Origin: an uncultured Acidobacteriota bacterium
GTDB lineage: Bacteria > Acidobacteriota > Terriglobia > Bryobacterales > Bryobacteraceae
Direction of reading: 5' to 3'
Length of the DNA stretch: 46,314 nucleotides
Assembly: GCA_900696665.1 (NCBI GenBank)
Contig: CAADGY010000228.1
Span: forward strand, 1-46,314
Translations under genes and position numbers: made by a program
Shown here: in pieces, positions 26,597-34,702 of the stretch
Layout of the letters: every line of letters starts with the position of its first letter
How positions within the stretch are numbered: position 1 is the first letter of the stretch
The notes under the pieces: model-generated
Seen by the model: the letters and a program-made list of their open reading frames with translations, nothing else
Told to the model about the DNA's origin: nothing
Database searches by the model: none

Positions 26597-26643
26597 GCGG
26601 GTCGCCGGGTGAGCCAAGCTAGGCTCCCGCCGCAGTGACCCGC
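26597..26643. terminator. Hairpin between convergent PQQ dehydrogenase and TonB receptor genes
   Basis: A 7-bp outer stem (GCGGGTC / GACCCGC) encloses a second stem (CGGG-TG-AGCC / GGCTCCCG) with the loop AAGCTA. It lies in the 163-base gap between two convergent stop codons. No T-run follows on either strand, so it may be a weak bidirectional terminator. Confidence 0.4.
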
Positions 26644-26650
26644 TCCCCGG

Positions 26651-29600
26651 TCAAAACTGAAGCCGCACCCTCATCATGATCTGCCGGTTCGGCGCATAGC
26701 TTTTCGTGCTGCCGACCTTGCCTACCGACCCCGGAACCGAAATATTCGCACTCGGGTTGTTGAAATTGGCGCGATTGAACAAGTTCGTAATGGCCGCGCC
26801 ATAAGAAAGGCTCACCCTCTCCGTGAGGCTGATGCGCTTGTTCACCGTCAGGTTATGCTGGTGCCGGCCGGGACCTTCCAGTACATTCGCGCCGCTGTTT
26901 CCGAACCGGCCCGGCGCCGGCGGCGCAAAGGCCGAAGCATCAAACCAGCGGTTGATCGACCGGTCGCTCGCGGACAAATTGCCATTGGCGATTCGATCCG
27001 GCAAACCGCCGACCGTGTTTGTATTCGATGGATCCGAACCGGAGTAACTGGGCGAGAAGAACTGGCCGCTCTCCATGAATGCGATCCAATAAAGCTGCCA
27101 GCCTCCCAGGATGTGGTCCGCCATCCGCGGCATTGACGACAGGTAGCGCCGCCCACGGCCCACGGGGACATCCCATATCGTGTTCAGTACCAGCCTGTGG
27201 CGCGACGTATTCGCGTCCCTACTCCAGAACAGCGGCGCATACGGGTTTTCCAGGTTCAGCGTATTGCTGTAATTCGAAGCCCAGGTGTAGTGGTTGTTGA
27301 ACTGTATCTGCCCCACCTTTCTCTGTATTTCCACCGTAAAGGCGTTGTAGTTCGCCGCTCCGTTGGACCGGATGTAGGTCGTGCCCACGAATTGCGGGTA
27401 CGGCCGCCGCGCCTGAGTGAAGGGGATCAAGCTGGGCTCGGGCTTGTTCGTCGCGATGCTATAGTTCAAGCCCCTCGATCGCGAGCCCAGATACGAAAGC
27501 CGTAGCCCCATGTCGAAGATCTGCCTCTCCACCGTGAAATTAAACTGGTGAATACGCCCGTTGTCCGTATTGAGCGGATACCCTGACATCGATTGGCTCG
27601 GCACGTTTCCGGAACCCGCTGGAAACGGATTAGGGAAGGAGAACAGAGGCACACCGTTCTGGACGGAGTTGATAAAGGTCTCCGTCAATTGGTAGGGCCC
27701 GCCGCTTTGCGCTCGCGCAAAAAGGCCCAGGGTTTCGATGAATATACCGTAGCTACCTCGAAGAACAGTTTTCTCGCCGAACGGACGCCACGCCGCGCCC
27801 AGGCGCGGTGCCCAATTGGAAAGGGAAGGGCGTTGCTTCACATCGCCTTCGACAACCGAGATGGTGTTTGTTGGATACAGCGGACTGATCTGGCCCAGTT
27901 TGCCGCGGGGTACAATTACGTTTCCAGTTTCGCGGTCCCAGTTGTAGATCAGCCCGTCCTCATACGTTGCCGCTCCGAAACGCTCCCACCTGAGCCCGAG
28001 GTCAAGTGTCAGGCGCGAGTCGATCTTCCACGTGTCCATCGCATAGAAGCCGACTTCACTATCCAGGCGCGTGCGGTTCGTGAGCGGATCCAGCCTCCGG
28101 CTCGAAAAGGGCAGCCCCAGCAGAAAATCGGAATATCCATAGCCGCTCAATGAGCCGTTAAAGACGAAGTAGCCATAGTTGCCTTCCGGCACCAAGCCTT
28201 CGAACCGGCTGAACGGTTTGATCTCGCCGCCGAATTTCAGCACGTGGCTTCCTTTCGACCATGTCAGTGAATCGGTGAAGGCCCACTGCTTGTCATCGAG
28301 CACCAGCCCGCCGGGTTGATTGCGGAGGCTCGGGTATCCCGCGATGTCCATTCGTGGAAAACCCATTGCGCTCAGGTTTTGTGAATTGACACCCTGAATC
28401 CCCAACTCCTGCACAACCTGATCGCCCTTTTGCGGCGTAAACCCATCCACTGTTTTTCCGTCATCCACCACGACGTGATACAAGCCGAAGCGGAAAGTAT
28501 TCACCAACACCGGCGAAAACACGTGCGTGTCCTCAATCACCACGTGTTGGTTGCGCCGGTTGCGCGTCCAACCCAAGGTAGGTAACTCGCGCGAAAGGGC
28601 ATAGTCGATCCAGTTTGTGATGGCGCGTCCGTACAAGCGGTTGTTCGCCGTCACGTGGTGGTCAATTCGAAAAGAGTAATAGTTGCCAACACGCAGATCT
28701 TCCGGCCACGGCCACAGGTAACCGTAGTTGCGAGCCAGATCGTCGGGTCCCCCAAGGTTTGGAGCGGGCAAATAGTTCTGCATTACTTTCGTGGCCACAG
28801 GATTGATTCGGTCCGCCGGGATGATATTCCCCGGAAACGGCTGCCCGTTGAGGGGATCGCGCACTACTACCCGTCGCGTCTGATTCAGCAGTTGTGAGAA
28901 ATCACCCTGCCGCATCTTCACTGTCGGCACATCCCTCAAGTAGAAGCTTCCGCCCGGCCACCGCTGTCCGCTATACGCCACGTAGAAGAACGTCCGGTTC
29001 CGGAAAATGGGCCCTGTGAGTTCGCCGTGCATCGTATGGGATTTCGCAACTGGCTTCCGGCTCTGGAAAAAGTCGCGAGCGTCCAGTGCCGAGTTCCGCA
29101 GCCAGTAGTGTGCCTGTCCGTGAAACTCGTTGCTACCCGACTTGGTGATCATGTTGTAGAAACCCACCCGCGAGTATTCCGCCGTATTGTTGACCGGCAC
29201 GGCCACCAGTTCTTCCATGTCGTGGATGTTCGACACCTGATTGATTGCGCCATCCGTGGTCATGCCGTCGATGCCTTGCTGGATTTGCGAACTTGGCTGC
29301 CCGGCAAACTGCACACCATAGATACTGCCGGATTGCTGGATATGCGGCAGCGTCGATAGCAGCAGCCCCGGATTTCGGCCATCGCCGATCAGCGGGGCAT
29401 CTTCGAACGTACGGCGTTCAAACGCGCTCTGAATTTTGCTGCTATCGGTTGATATGACGGCCGCCCCCGCCGTCACCGTGATCTCCGCGCCAACGGATCC
29501 AATCTCAAAGGGCACGTTGATGCGGCGCACTTGAGTGCTCTCAAGAACGATGTCATTCGCGGTGAAGCCTTTGAAACCGGCCGCCATGGCTGTCAGTCTA

Positions 29601-29836
29601 TATCGCCCACGCGGGAGATCCGGCAACTCGTAATCACCCGCCGTGTTGGTTATGGTTTCCCGCTTCAAACCAGTATCGGTGTTCATAATCGTAATGACAG
29701 CGTTGGCAACCGCTGCGCCGGAAGGATCCGTGGCAGTTCCCCGAATAATGGAGACGGTCAACTGCGCCGATAGCACCGCGGGTCCCAGGAGAGATGCCGC
29801 ACAGATACACCTCAAACAACTTCCCATCCTCGACAT
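26651..29836 (-). CDS. TonB-dependent outer membrane receptor, Oar-like, with carboxypeptidase-regulatory domain
   Basis: About 1061 residues. The ATG at 29836 has an excellent GAGGAGG on the minus strand eight bases upstream and starts a signal peptide (CICAASLLGPAVLSAQ); a longer frame to 29926 lacks such support. An N-terminal Ig-like CarbopepD-regulatory domain (about 25-105; GTATDPSGAAVANAVITI and YRLTAMAAGFKGF) is followed by a plug (about 115-230) and a large 22-strand barrel. Parts such as FHGQAHYWLRNSALDARDFF, KSGSNEFHGQ and the C-terminal MMRVRLQF match the Oar/TonB families that are greatly expanded in Solibacter-type acidobacteria. It probably imports oligosaccharides released by the secreted hydrolases; no SusD partner is present. 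Confidence 0.9.
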   Translation of the reverse strand: MSRMGSCLRCICAASLLGPAVLSAQLTVSIIRGTATDPSGAAVANAVITIMNTDTGLKRETITNTAGDYELPDLPRGRYRLTAMAAGFKGFTANDIVLESTQVRRINVPFEIGSVGAEITVTAGAAVISTDSSKIQSAFERRTFEDAPLIGDGRNPGLLLSTLPHIQQSGSIYGVQFAGQPSSQIQQGIDGMTTDGAINQVSNIHDMEELVAVPVNNTAEYSRVGFYNMITKSGSNEFHGQAHYWLRNSALDARDFFQSRKPVAKSHTMHGELTGPIFRNRTFFYVAYSGQRWPGGSFYLRDVPTVKMRQGDFSQLLNQTRRVVVRDPLNGQPFPGNIIPADRINPVATKVMQNYLPAPNLGGPDDLARNYGYLWPWPEDLRVGNYYSFRIDHHVTANNRLYGRAITNWIDYALSRELPTLGWTRNRRNQHVVIEDTHVFSPVLVNTFRFGLYHVVVDDGKTVDGFTPQKGDQVVQELGIQGVNSQNLSAMGFPRMDIAGYPSLRNQPGGLVLDDKQWAFTDSLTWSKGSHVLKFGGEIKPFSRFEGLVPEGNYGYFVFNGSLSGYGYSDFLLGLPFSSRRLDPLTNRTRLDSEVGFYAMDTWKIDSRLTLDLGLRWERFGAATYEDGLIYNWDRETGNVIVPRGKLGQISPLYPTNTISVVEGDVKQRPSLSNWAPRLGAAWRPFGEKTVLRGSYGIFIETLGLFARAQSGGPYQLTETFINSVQNGVPLFSFPNPFPAGSGNVPSQSMSGYPLNTDNGRIHQFNFTVERQIFDMGLRLSYLGSRSRGLNYSIATNKPEPSLIPFTQARRPYPQFVGTTYIRSNGAANYNAFTVEIQRKVGQIQFNNHYTWASNYSNTLNLENPYAPLFWSRDANTSRHRLVLNTIWDVPVGRGRRYLSSMPRMADHILGGWQLYWIAFMESGQFFSPSYSGSDPSNTNTVGGLPDRIANGNLSASDRSINRWFDASAFAPPAPGRFGNSGANVLEGPGRHQHNLTVNKRISLTERVSLSYGAAITNLFNRANFNNPSANISVPGSVGKVGSTKSYAPNRQIMMRVRLQF

Positions 29837-30185
29837 TCGGGTTTCCTCCTCGTGGTAGTTTACAAGATAGCAGGCCGTTACAGGCGAAGCCTTAGCTGCT
29901 GAGATGTTTGAGTGGAGGGCCGTCACACATCAGGCAGCTTGATGCGGTTTTCGGGTGTCGCGTACTGAGCACAGACTTACGGCCGGACCTGAGAGGTTCG
30001 AAGGCCCGCTGCTCGACCGTAATGGCCCAGCATCTTGGCCACCGCCAGATCGATCTCGTTTTTGCCACACAGCAGCGGCGCTTCACCAGCAAGCCAGTCT
30101 GCCATCGGGATCCATGTGCGGGCGCGCGACATCCCCGCAGCTCTCGACACGGCCGTTGAAGTGAGGACAGCCTGGTGTGAATAGC
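29837..30185. other. Gene-poor gap upstream of the TonB receptor gene
   Basis: This 349-base stretch contains the receptor's ribosome site at its lower end. On the minus strand several short overlapping frames (29977-30189 and 29892-30092) look like pieces of a decayed gene: MADWLAGEAPLLCGKNEIDL and AVAKMLGHYG in one, and RHPKTASSCLMCDG in another. I do not recognise the family and cannot support a gene. No promoter is clear. Confidence 0.3.
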
Positions 30186-31076
30186 TCATTCTTGCCGCGT
30201 TATTGGCAAAGTAGCCTGCCTCGGTACGGACTGGTCCGCGATGCCGCGTAGGTCGGGATAGCTATCAATCAAACGGGGCGGCACCTTCACCGGGGCGCCG
30301 CCTAGGAATGCCTTCAACTCCAGTGCGTTGACCGTTGCCTTTCCCAGATTGTGATTATTGGTGATAGCGTAGGTATCCTCCGCGTCATCCGCTATCCTCC
30401 TGATCCGAGCCACCCACGGTTCCAGTTCAGCGTGCGAGTACCTGTAATCGTACCGTTCGCGAATATTCGCCTCCCGAGAGAACCACGTCTGGTAGTTCCG
30501 CCCGTGCAGTCTCACGTAGCCAACAGTAGAAGTGGCGTGTGAAGATGGCCTTACGGACCGCCCGAAAATGGGCTGGTCAATGTTGCACAGCCCCAAACCG
30601 AGTTCGGCAAAAGCGTCCAAAATCTCGCCGGTGATCCAGCTGTTGTGCCGCACTTCGACAACGAGCGGATATTCCCTGAACCGTGCCTGAAGCTGCCAGA
30701 GGTACCGCCGGTCCTCCGGATCGTTTTTGAAGGACCACGGGAACTGGATCAGAATAGCGCCCAGGCGACCGGCCTCGGCAATCGGGGCGATTCCTTCCTT
30801 GAAGTTGCGCTCGTCTTCCGGCGCTGGCTTCCGTTCGTGGGTGAACGAGTGGAAGAGCTTCGCTGTGAAACGGAATTCCGGATGGCTGCTCACACTAGAA
30901 ACCCACCTCCGTGCGGCGGCAGGCTGCGGAGGACCATAGTATGAGGTGTTAATCTCGACGGTGGTGAAATACTCGGCCAGGTAGGCGAGCGGATCGAAAC
31001 CCCGCGGTGCGGGCTTCGGATACACAACCCCCTCCCAGTCCTCATATTTCCATCCGGCGGGGCCGATACGAATCAC
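30186..31076 (-). CDS. DUF72 (YecE) family protein
   Basis: A 296-residue TIM-barrel protein of the widespread DUF72 family. It starts with IRIGPAGWKYEDWEGVVYP, the family's GTxGWxYxxWxxxFYP pattern, and continues EYFTTVEINTSYYGPP, ILIQFPWSF, VEVRHNSW and YVRLHGRN; these motifs line the predicted active cavity. The biochemical function is unknown. It stands alone, on the minus strand, between the TonB receptor's upstream gap and the decayed IS110 remnant. No ribosome site is evident before the ATG, so the start is provisional. Confidence 0.85.
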   Translation of the reverse strand: MIRIGPAGWKYEDWEGVVYPKPAPRGFDPLAYLAEYFTTVEINTSYYGPPQPAAARRWVSSVSSHPEFRFTAKLFHSFTHERKPAPEDERNFKEGIAPIAEAGRLGAILIQFPWSFKNDPEDRRYLWQLQARFREYPLVVEVRHNSWITGEILDAFAELGLGLCNIDQPIFGRSVRPSSHATSTVGYVRLHGRNYQTWFSREANIRERYDYRYSHAELEPWVARIRRIADDAEDTYAITNNHNLGKATVNALELKAFLGGAPVKVPPRLIDSYPDLRGIADQSVPRQATLPITRQE

Positions 31077-31139
31077 CGCGTTTAACCAGCGTTGCCCACT
31101 TCTATCATTCCAGCCTCGGTTTCTCGCAGAACATTCCCC

Positions 31140-31610
31140 GTTCCAACCTCGTGTGTTTCCTGTTATCCGGCGCGTAACACACTTCGAGTGACCCGGTACA
31201 GCATATCAGCATAGCGAAAAAGAGACGCGTTCGATGTATCCAGTTGCCTGCACTCGGGTCCCTTGAAGCGACCTTGTCAAGGCGCTGTCTTAATCGTTCT
31301 GGCGTTGGCTTCCTTTCGAGACACCGGCAGGTGGTAGCGAGCTTCTTGTAGCGCGCGTCTGGACGCAATTGAGCTTCTAGGCGACCGCTTTGATCTCCTC
31401 GCCCAGACCTTGTTACCGCTTGGCCAGCCTCCAGTTCAGGGTTTGTGTTGGTAGACCCAGGCGGCCTCGACGATCACCTGCCGGAGGTGCGCGTTGCGTG
31501 CTTGGTGATCCCGCCGCGTTGAATGCGGCCGCCGCCGGAAGACTTGCTGGAAACCATGCCGGGGGAGTGCTGTACTTCACGGACGTCGTCCGGAAACGCA
31601 GCCTGAGACG
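31140..31610 (-). mobile_element. Decayed IS110-family transposase remnant
   Basis: Joining frames across shifts on the minus strand gives the C-terminal half of an IS110 (transposase_20) protein. It reads FPDDVREVQHSPGMVSSKSS, then GGGRIQRGGITKH, then in another frame AHLRQVIVEAAWVYQHKP (the conserved TKxGNxHLRRxLVEAAW region, plus coordinates about 31440-31565), and further EAQLRPDARYKKLA (about 31340-31380). At least two frameshifts and a stop codon break it. The N-terminal DEDD catalytic part is not recognised, and the element's ends cannot be placed. The whole 31077-31882 gap holds no other gene I can support. Confidence 0.6.
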
Positions 31611-31882
31611 GCGGCTGCTGGAAACGGACCTGGCTCTTGATCCAGGTCATATGTTTCTGGGTCCAGTGCTCTTTGATCTCTTTCGGTCGTTGCCCGCCGT
31701 ACGGGCAGCAGGAATCAGCCGAGCCGCTGACACGCGCGCTGCTGATCCTCTCGGGCATTCTCGCGGGGCGTGGATCAGCCCACCTCCAGTCAGCGACGCG
31801 GTTTGAAACCCGGGGGTGCATCCGGTGTAACAAAACGAGCGGCCACTGTAACGCCCCTTCCGCTACGGGCGTCTGACTTGAT

Positions 31883-32503
31883 GTGAAAACCCTTGCGCTG
31901 CTTTTAATTGCGGCCGCTACCCTGACCGCTCAATCCGACTATCCGAAACACAATATAACGTTGGGCCTCGGTGGAGCACAGCCAAGGGGAGATCTGAAGC
32001 CGTTCTACGATACCAGTTTTGTTTTGGGCGCAGGGTATGGTTATCGCTTCCACCGGTATCTTCAGGCGGACGTGGGCCTGGATACGGCGTTCGGAGCAGC
32101 GGGGGTCAGAGAGTTCTTGGATAGCGGATTCGGGTATTTGCGGATCCGCGATTTCCAGTATTTCGTGCCCTTTGGGGGCCGCGTCATCGCGCCGCTTGCC
32201 GACGGCAGGTTACTGATATCCGGCGGAGCAGGGGGCGCTTACCTGCGGTACTCGGAACGTATTCGCCAACCGAGCGATTACTACCAGTTTGACTGTCCTG
32301 TTTGCACGTCTCGCAGCGGCTGGGGCTACTACGGCCTGTTTGGAGTGAACTGGTTTCTCGATCAAGGCCGGCATTTTCGGATCGGCGCCGTGACACGTGT
32401 CTATCGCGGGCATACCGAGGGAGATCCCGTTGGCGAATTGTCAGCCCTGCGCACAAGAGATCACTGGGTCAATATCTTCGGCGAATTCGGTTTCAGCTTT
32501 TGA
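31883..32503 (+). CDS. Small outer membrane beta-barrel protein
   Basis: A 206-residue protein with a short signal peptide (MKTLALLLIAAATLTAQ) and alternating polar/hydrophobic strands ended by aromatic residues: NITLGLGGAQP, FVLGAGYGYRF, LQADVGLDTAFG, YGLFGVNWFL, RIGAVTRVYRG. The final residues GEFGFSF end in Phe, as required for the BAM machinery. This suggests an 8-strand OmpA/OmpW-like barrel. The GTG at 31883 is the only plausible start. A short loop with two Cys (CPVC) is unusual. It converges with the ketoacyl synthase gene, leaving three bases. Role unknown. Confidence 0.75.
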   Translation: MKTLALLLIAAATLTAQSDYPKHNITLGLGGAQPRGDLKPFYDTSFVLGAGYGYRFHRYLQADVGLDTAFGAAGVREFLDSGFGYLRIRDFQYFVPFGGRVIAPLADGRLLISGGAGGAYLRYSERIRQPSDYYQFDCPVCTSRSGWGYYGLFGVNWFLDQGRHFRIGAVTRVYRGHTEGDPVGELSALRTRDHWVNIFGEFGFSF

Positions 32504-32506
32504 GAT

Positions 32507-33727
32507 TCAGCCCCTGAACCTGCCGAGGGCGAGCACGGCATTCAATCCACCGAAAGCGAAGGAGTTCGATAAGGCGTAATCTACTTTTTGCTCCCGTGCT
32601 GTGTTCGGAATTACGTCGATATCACATTGCGGATCACGTTCGGTGAAATTAGCCGTCGGAGGCAGCAGGCCGCGATCCAGCGCCAGGATGGTTGCCACCG
32701 CCTCAATCGCTCCAGCGGCCCCCAAGGCATGGCCGTGCATCGATTTCGTCGAACTGACCGCCAGATCGCCGGCATGAGAGTTAAACACAGACCGGATCGC
32801 CGCCACCTCCGTGGGATCGTTGGCGAGCGTGCCTGTCCCATGCGCGTTGATGTAGCCAACTTGCGAAGAGTCGACGCCCCCGTCGGAAAGCGCGCTTCGC
32901 ATCGCGCGCGCGGCCCCTTCGGCAGCGGGCTGCGTCAAATGGTGTGCGTCTGACGACATTCCAAATCCCAATATCTCGGCGTAGATGCGGGCGCCCCTCG
33001 CGCGTGCAGCCTCCAGGGTCTCCATCACGAGCATGGCGCCGCCTTCCCCGAGAACCAGTCCGCGCCGGTCTTTCGAAAAAGGCCGGCACGTATCGGGAGC
33101 AAGCACACGCATCGCTTCCCACGCCTTCAGCACGCCTGTGCCGAAAGGAGCTTCACTGCCGCCGGCAAGCGCCATATCACAGACGCCTTGCCGCAACAGC
33201 CAAAATGCCTGCCCGATGGCGTGATTGGAAGAGGAGCAAGCGGTAGAAACCGTGTATACGGGACCTGTAATCCCAAACTCCAGGGAAAGCCTGCTCGCCC
33301 CGGCGTTTTCCATGCTGCGGGGAATCGTGAGCGGATTCACGCGAGGATTCTTGAGCACGTAGAGGTTCTCATAACCCTCGTTTTCGGTGGCCTGTCCGCC
33401 GACGCAGGAGCCCGTGACAATTGCGGCTCGCTCGCGCTGCTCGTCCCGCCATTCGATACCCGAGTCGGCGACCGCCTCCCGCCCCGCGGTAACGGCAAAC
33501 TGCGCGAAACGGTCAAGCTGCTCACGTTCTTTACCGGGGAAGTGCTCCGCGGGATCGTAGCCCAGCACCTCGGCGCCATTCTGTACCCGAAACTGCGTCC
33601 TGTCGACGGTCTCGAGTGGCCGGATTCCGCACACACCTCGCGCGAGCGAGTCCCAAAACTCATCTTTGTTGCGGCCCAATGCGCAGATCGCGCCGAGGCC
33701 TGTGATAACAATGCGGCGCTCCGGCAT
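32507..33727 (-). CDS. Beta-ketoacyl-ACP synthase II-like (FabF/NodE type)
   Basis: A 406-residue thiolase-fold condensing enzyme. The Cys-His-His triad is complete: Cys164 in VSTACSSSNHA, His295 in INAHGTGTLANDP and His332 in KSMHGHALGAAGA. It should extend an acyl chain bound to the ACP encoded one base upstream. Because a dedicated ACP and a NodB-type deacetylase precede it, it is more likely a specialised synthase than the housekeeping FabF. The first two residues of the TGH motif in FabF (KSMTGH) are here MHGH, a small change. It is the last gene of the minus-strand operon and ends three bases from the convergent beta-barrel gene. Confidence 0.9.
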   Translation of the reverse strand: MPERRIVITGLGAICALGRNKDEFWDSLARGVCGIRPLETVDRTQFRVQNGAEVLGYDPAEHFPGKEREQLDRFAQFAVTAGREAVADSGIEWRDEQRERAAIVTGSCVGGQATENEGYENLYVLKNPRVNPLTIPRSMENAGASRLSLEFGITGPVYTVSTACSSSNHAIGQAFWLLRQGVCDMALAGGSEAPFGTGVLKAWEAMRVLAPDTCRPFSKDRRGLVLGEGGAMLVMETLEAARARGARIYAEILGFGMSSDAHHLTQPAAEGAARAMRSALSDGGVDSSQVGYINAHGTGTLANDPTEVAAIRSVFNSHAGDLAVSSTKSMHGHALGAAGAIEAVATILALDRGLLPPTANFTERDPQCDIDVIPNTAREQKVDYALSNSFAFGGLNAVLALGRFRG

Positions 33728-33728
33728 G

Positions 33729-33992
33729 TCAGGCCTGCGCTTGAGCTGGATCGCCCCCCGATATCAGCGTCCGGACTCCATTCACCATCTCGCGTACGGT
33801 CCGGATCTGCTGTCCGGCGTCGTCGGGAATATCAATGGAGAACTCGTTTTCGAGAGCAAAGAGGATATTAATGCCGTCCAGCGAGTCGATACCCAGCTCC
33901 TGAAACGTACTCTCGGGAGTGATCTTTTCCAGTTCAATGTGTTGAGTGGCCGCGATGATCTTGATCACTCGTTGGGTTAGCTCGTCGTTCAT
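33729..33992 (-). CDS. Acyl carrier protein
   Basis: An 87-residue four-helix ACP. The phosphopantetheine attachment serine is Ser37 in ELGIDSLDGINI. Acidic helices (EFSIDIPDD) match the FabF-interacting face. A C-terminal tail SGGDPAQAQA is extra. It overlaps the deacetylase stop as ATGA and is one base before the ketoacyl synthase gene, so the three genes are tightly coupled. As a separate ACP beside its own synthase it is analogous to NodF beside NodE. The acyl group carried cannot be told from sequence. Confidence 0.92.
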   Translation of the reverse strand: MNDELTQRVIKIIAATQHIELEKITPESTFQELGIDSLDGINILFALENEFSIDIPDDAGQQIRTVREMVNGVRTLISGGDPAQAQA

Positions 33993-34702
33993 AATATGTT
34001 GCTCACCGTCTCAAAACAAAACCCGCGCGCGGCTAAAACAGGAATGGCGCCGCGAAGGGCCGTGGCAGTGTTACGGATGTCGGGATCGATTCGTAACTCA
34101 CGACCATCATGAAGGCACAGTATAGCGCCATTAGCCGCCCCTCGAAGAATCCGGCGTGTAATAGCGGCAGAAGGCAACTTCCAATCGAGCGCGATAGAAG
34201 TCCACATGACCCCTAGCAATCCCAGCTCTCTTTGAGCCCTTCTCAAGCCAAACCAGCGCGCCCCGTACGGCGCACGAAACAAGCGAGGAGTCACGCCCGT
34301 GGCATCCTCGATCGCACGCTGCGCCCGGGCCAGCTCCTCGCGAACCTCGGCTGGCGTCAGGCAGGGAAAGAGGCGATGCGTATGGGAATGATTTCCAATC
34401 TCATGTCCCGCAAGCGCCACCTCGCGCGCTACCCGGGGCAGGCGAGCCGCGTTCATTCCGCATTGAAAAAAAGTGGCCGGCACAGAGTACCTTGCCAACA
34501 GTTCGAGCAATACCGGTGTGGATTCACTCGGTCCATCGTCAAAGGTGAGTGCTATGGCCGGCCGGTTCCGGCGTCCCCGATAAACGGAGGGAGCAAACAG
34601 TGCGGAAGAGCGGCCTCGAACCCCCCATGCCAGCGCGGCGCCGGCGCCCAGAACGGCCGCGGAACAGATCACCCTCAAGCAACCGGCCCGCCTTCCGTCC
34701 AT
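33989..34702 (-). CDS. Polysaccharide deacetylase (NodB-homology domain), membrane-anchored or exported
   Basis: About 237 residues from the ATG at 34702; the frame is open to 34783, but this would overlap the enolase gene further. An N-terminal hydrophobic segment (VICSAAVLGAGAALAWGV) is either a signal peptide or an anchor. The NodB domain has motif 1 ALTFDDGPSE (Asp55-Asp56), motif 2 NHSHTH with zinc ligands His105 and His109, motif 3 RAPYGARW, motif 4 ALDWKL and motif 5 CLHDGREL. It is expected to de-N-acetylate a glycan such as chitooligosaccharide, peptidoglycan or an exopolysaccharide. The 28-base overlap with the upstream gene and the ATGA with the ACP indicate one operon. Confidence 0.88.
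   Translation of the reverse strand: MDGRRAGCLRVICSAAVLGAGAALAWGVRGRSSALFAPSVYRGRRNRPAIALTFDDGPSESTPVLLELLARYSVPATFFQCGMNAARLPRVAREVALAGHEIGNHSHTHRLFPCLTPAEVREELARAQRAIEDATGVTPRLFRAPYGARWFGLRRAQRELGLLGVMWTSIALDWKLPSAAITRRILRGAANGAILCLHDGRELRIDPDIRNTATALRGAIPVLAARGFCFETVSNIL

Noticed and set aside
29837..30185. Short minus-strand frames as a small gene or a transposase remnant
   Set aside because: No family is recognised, the frames overlap and end abruptly, and no ribosome site is found.
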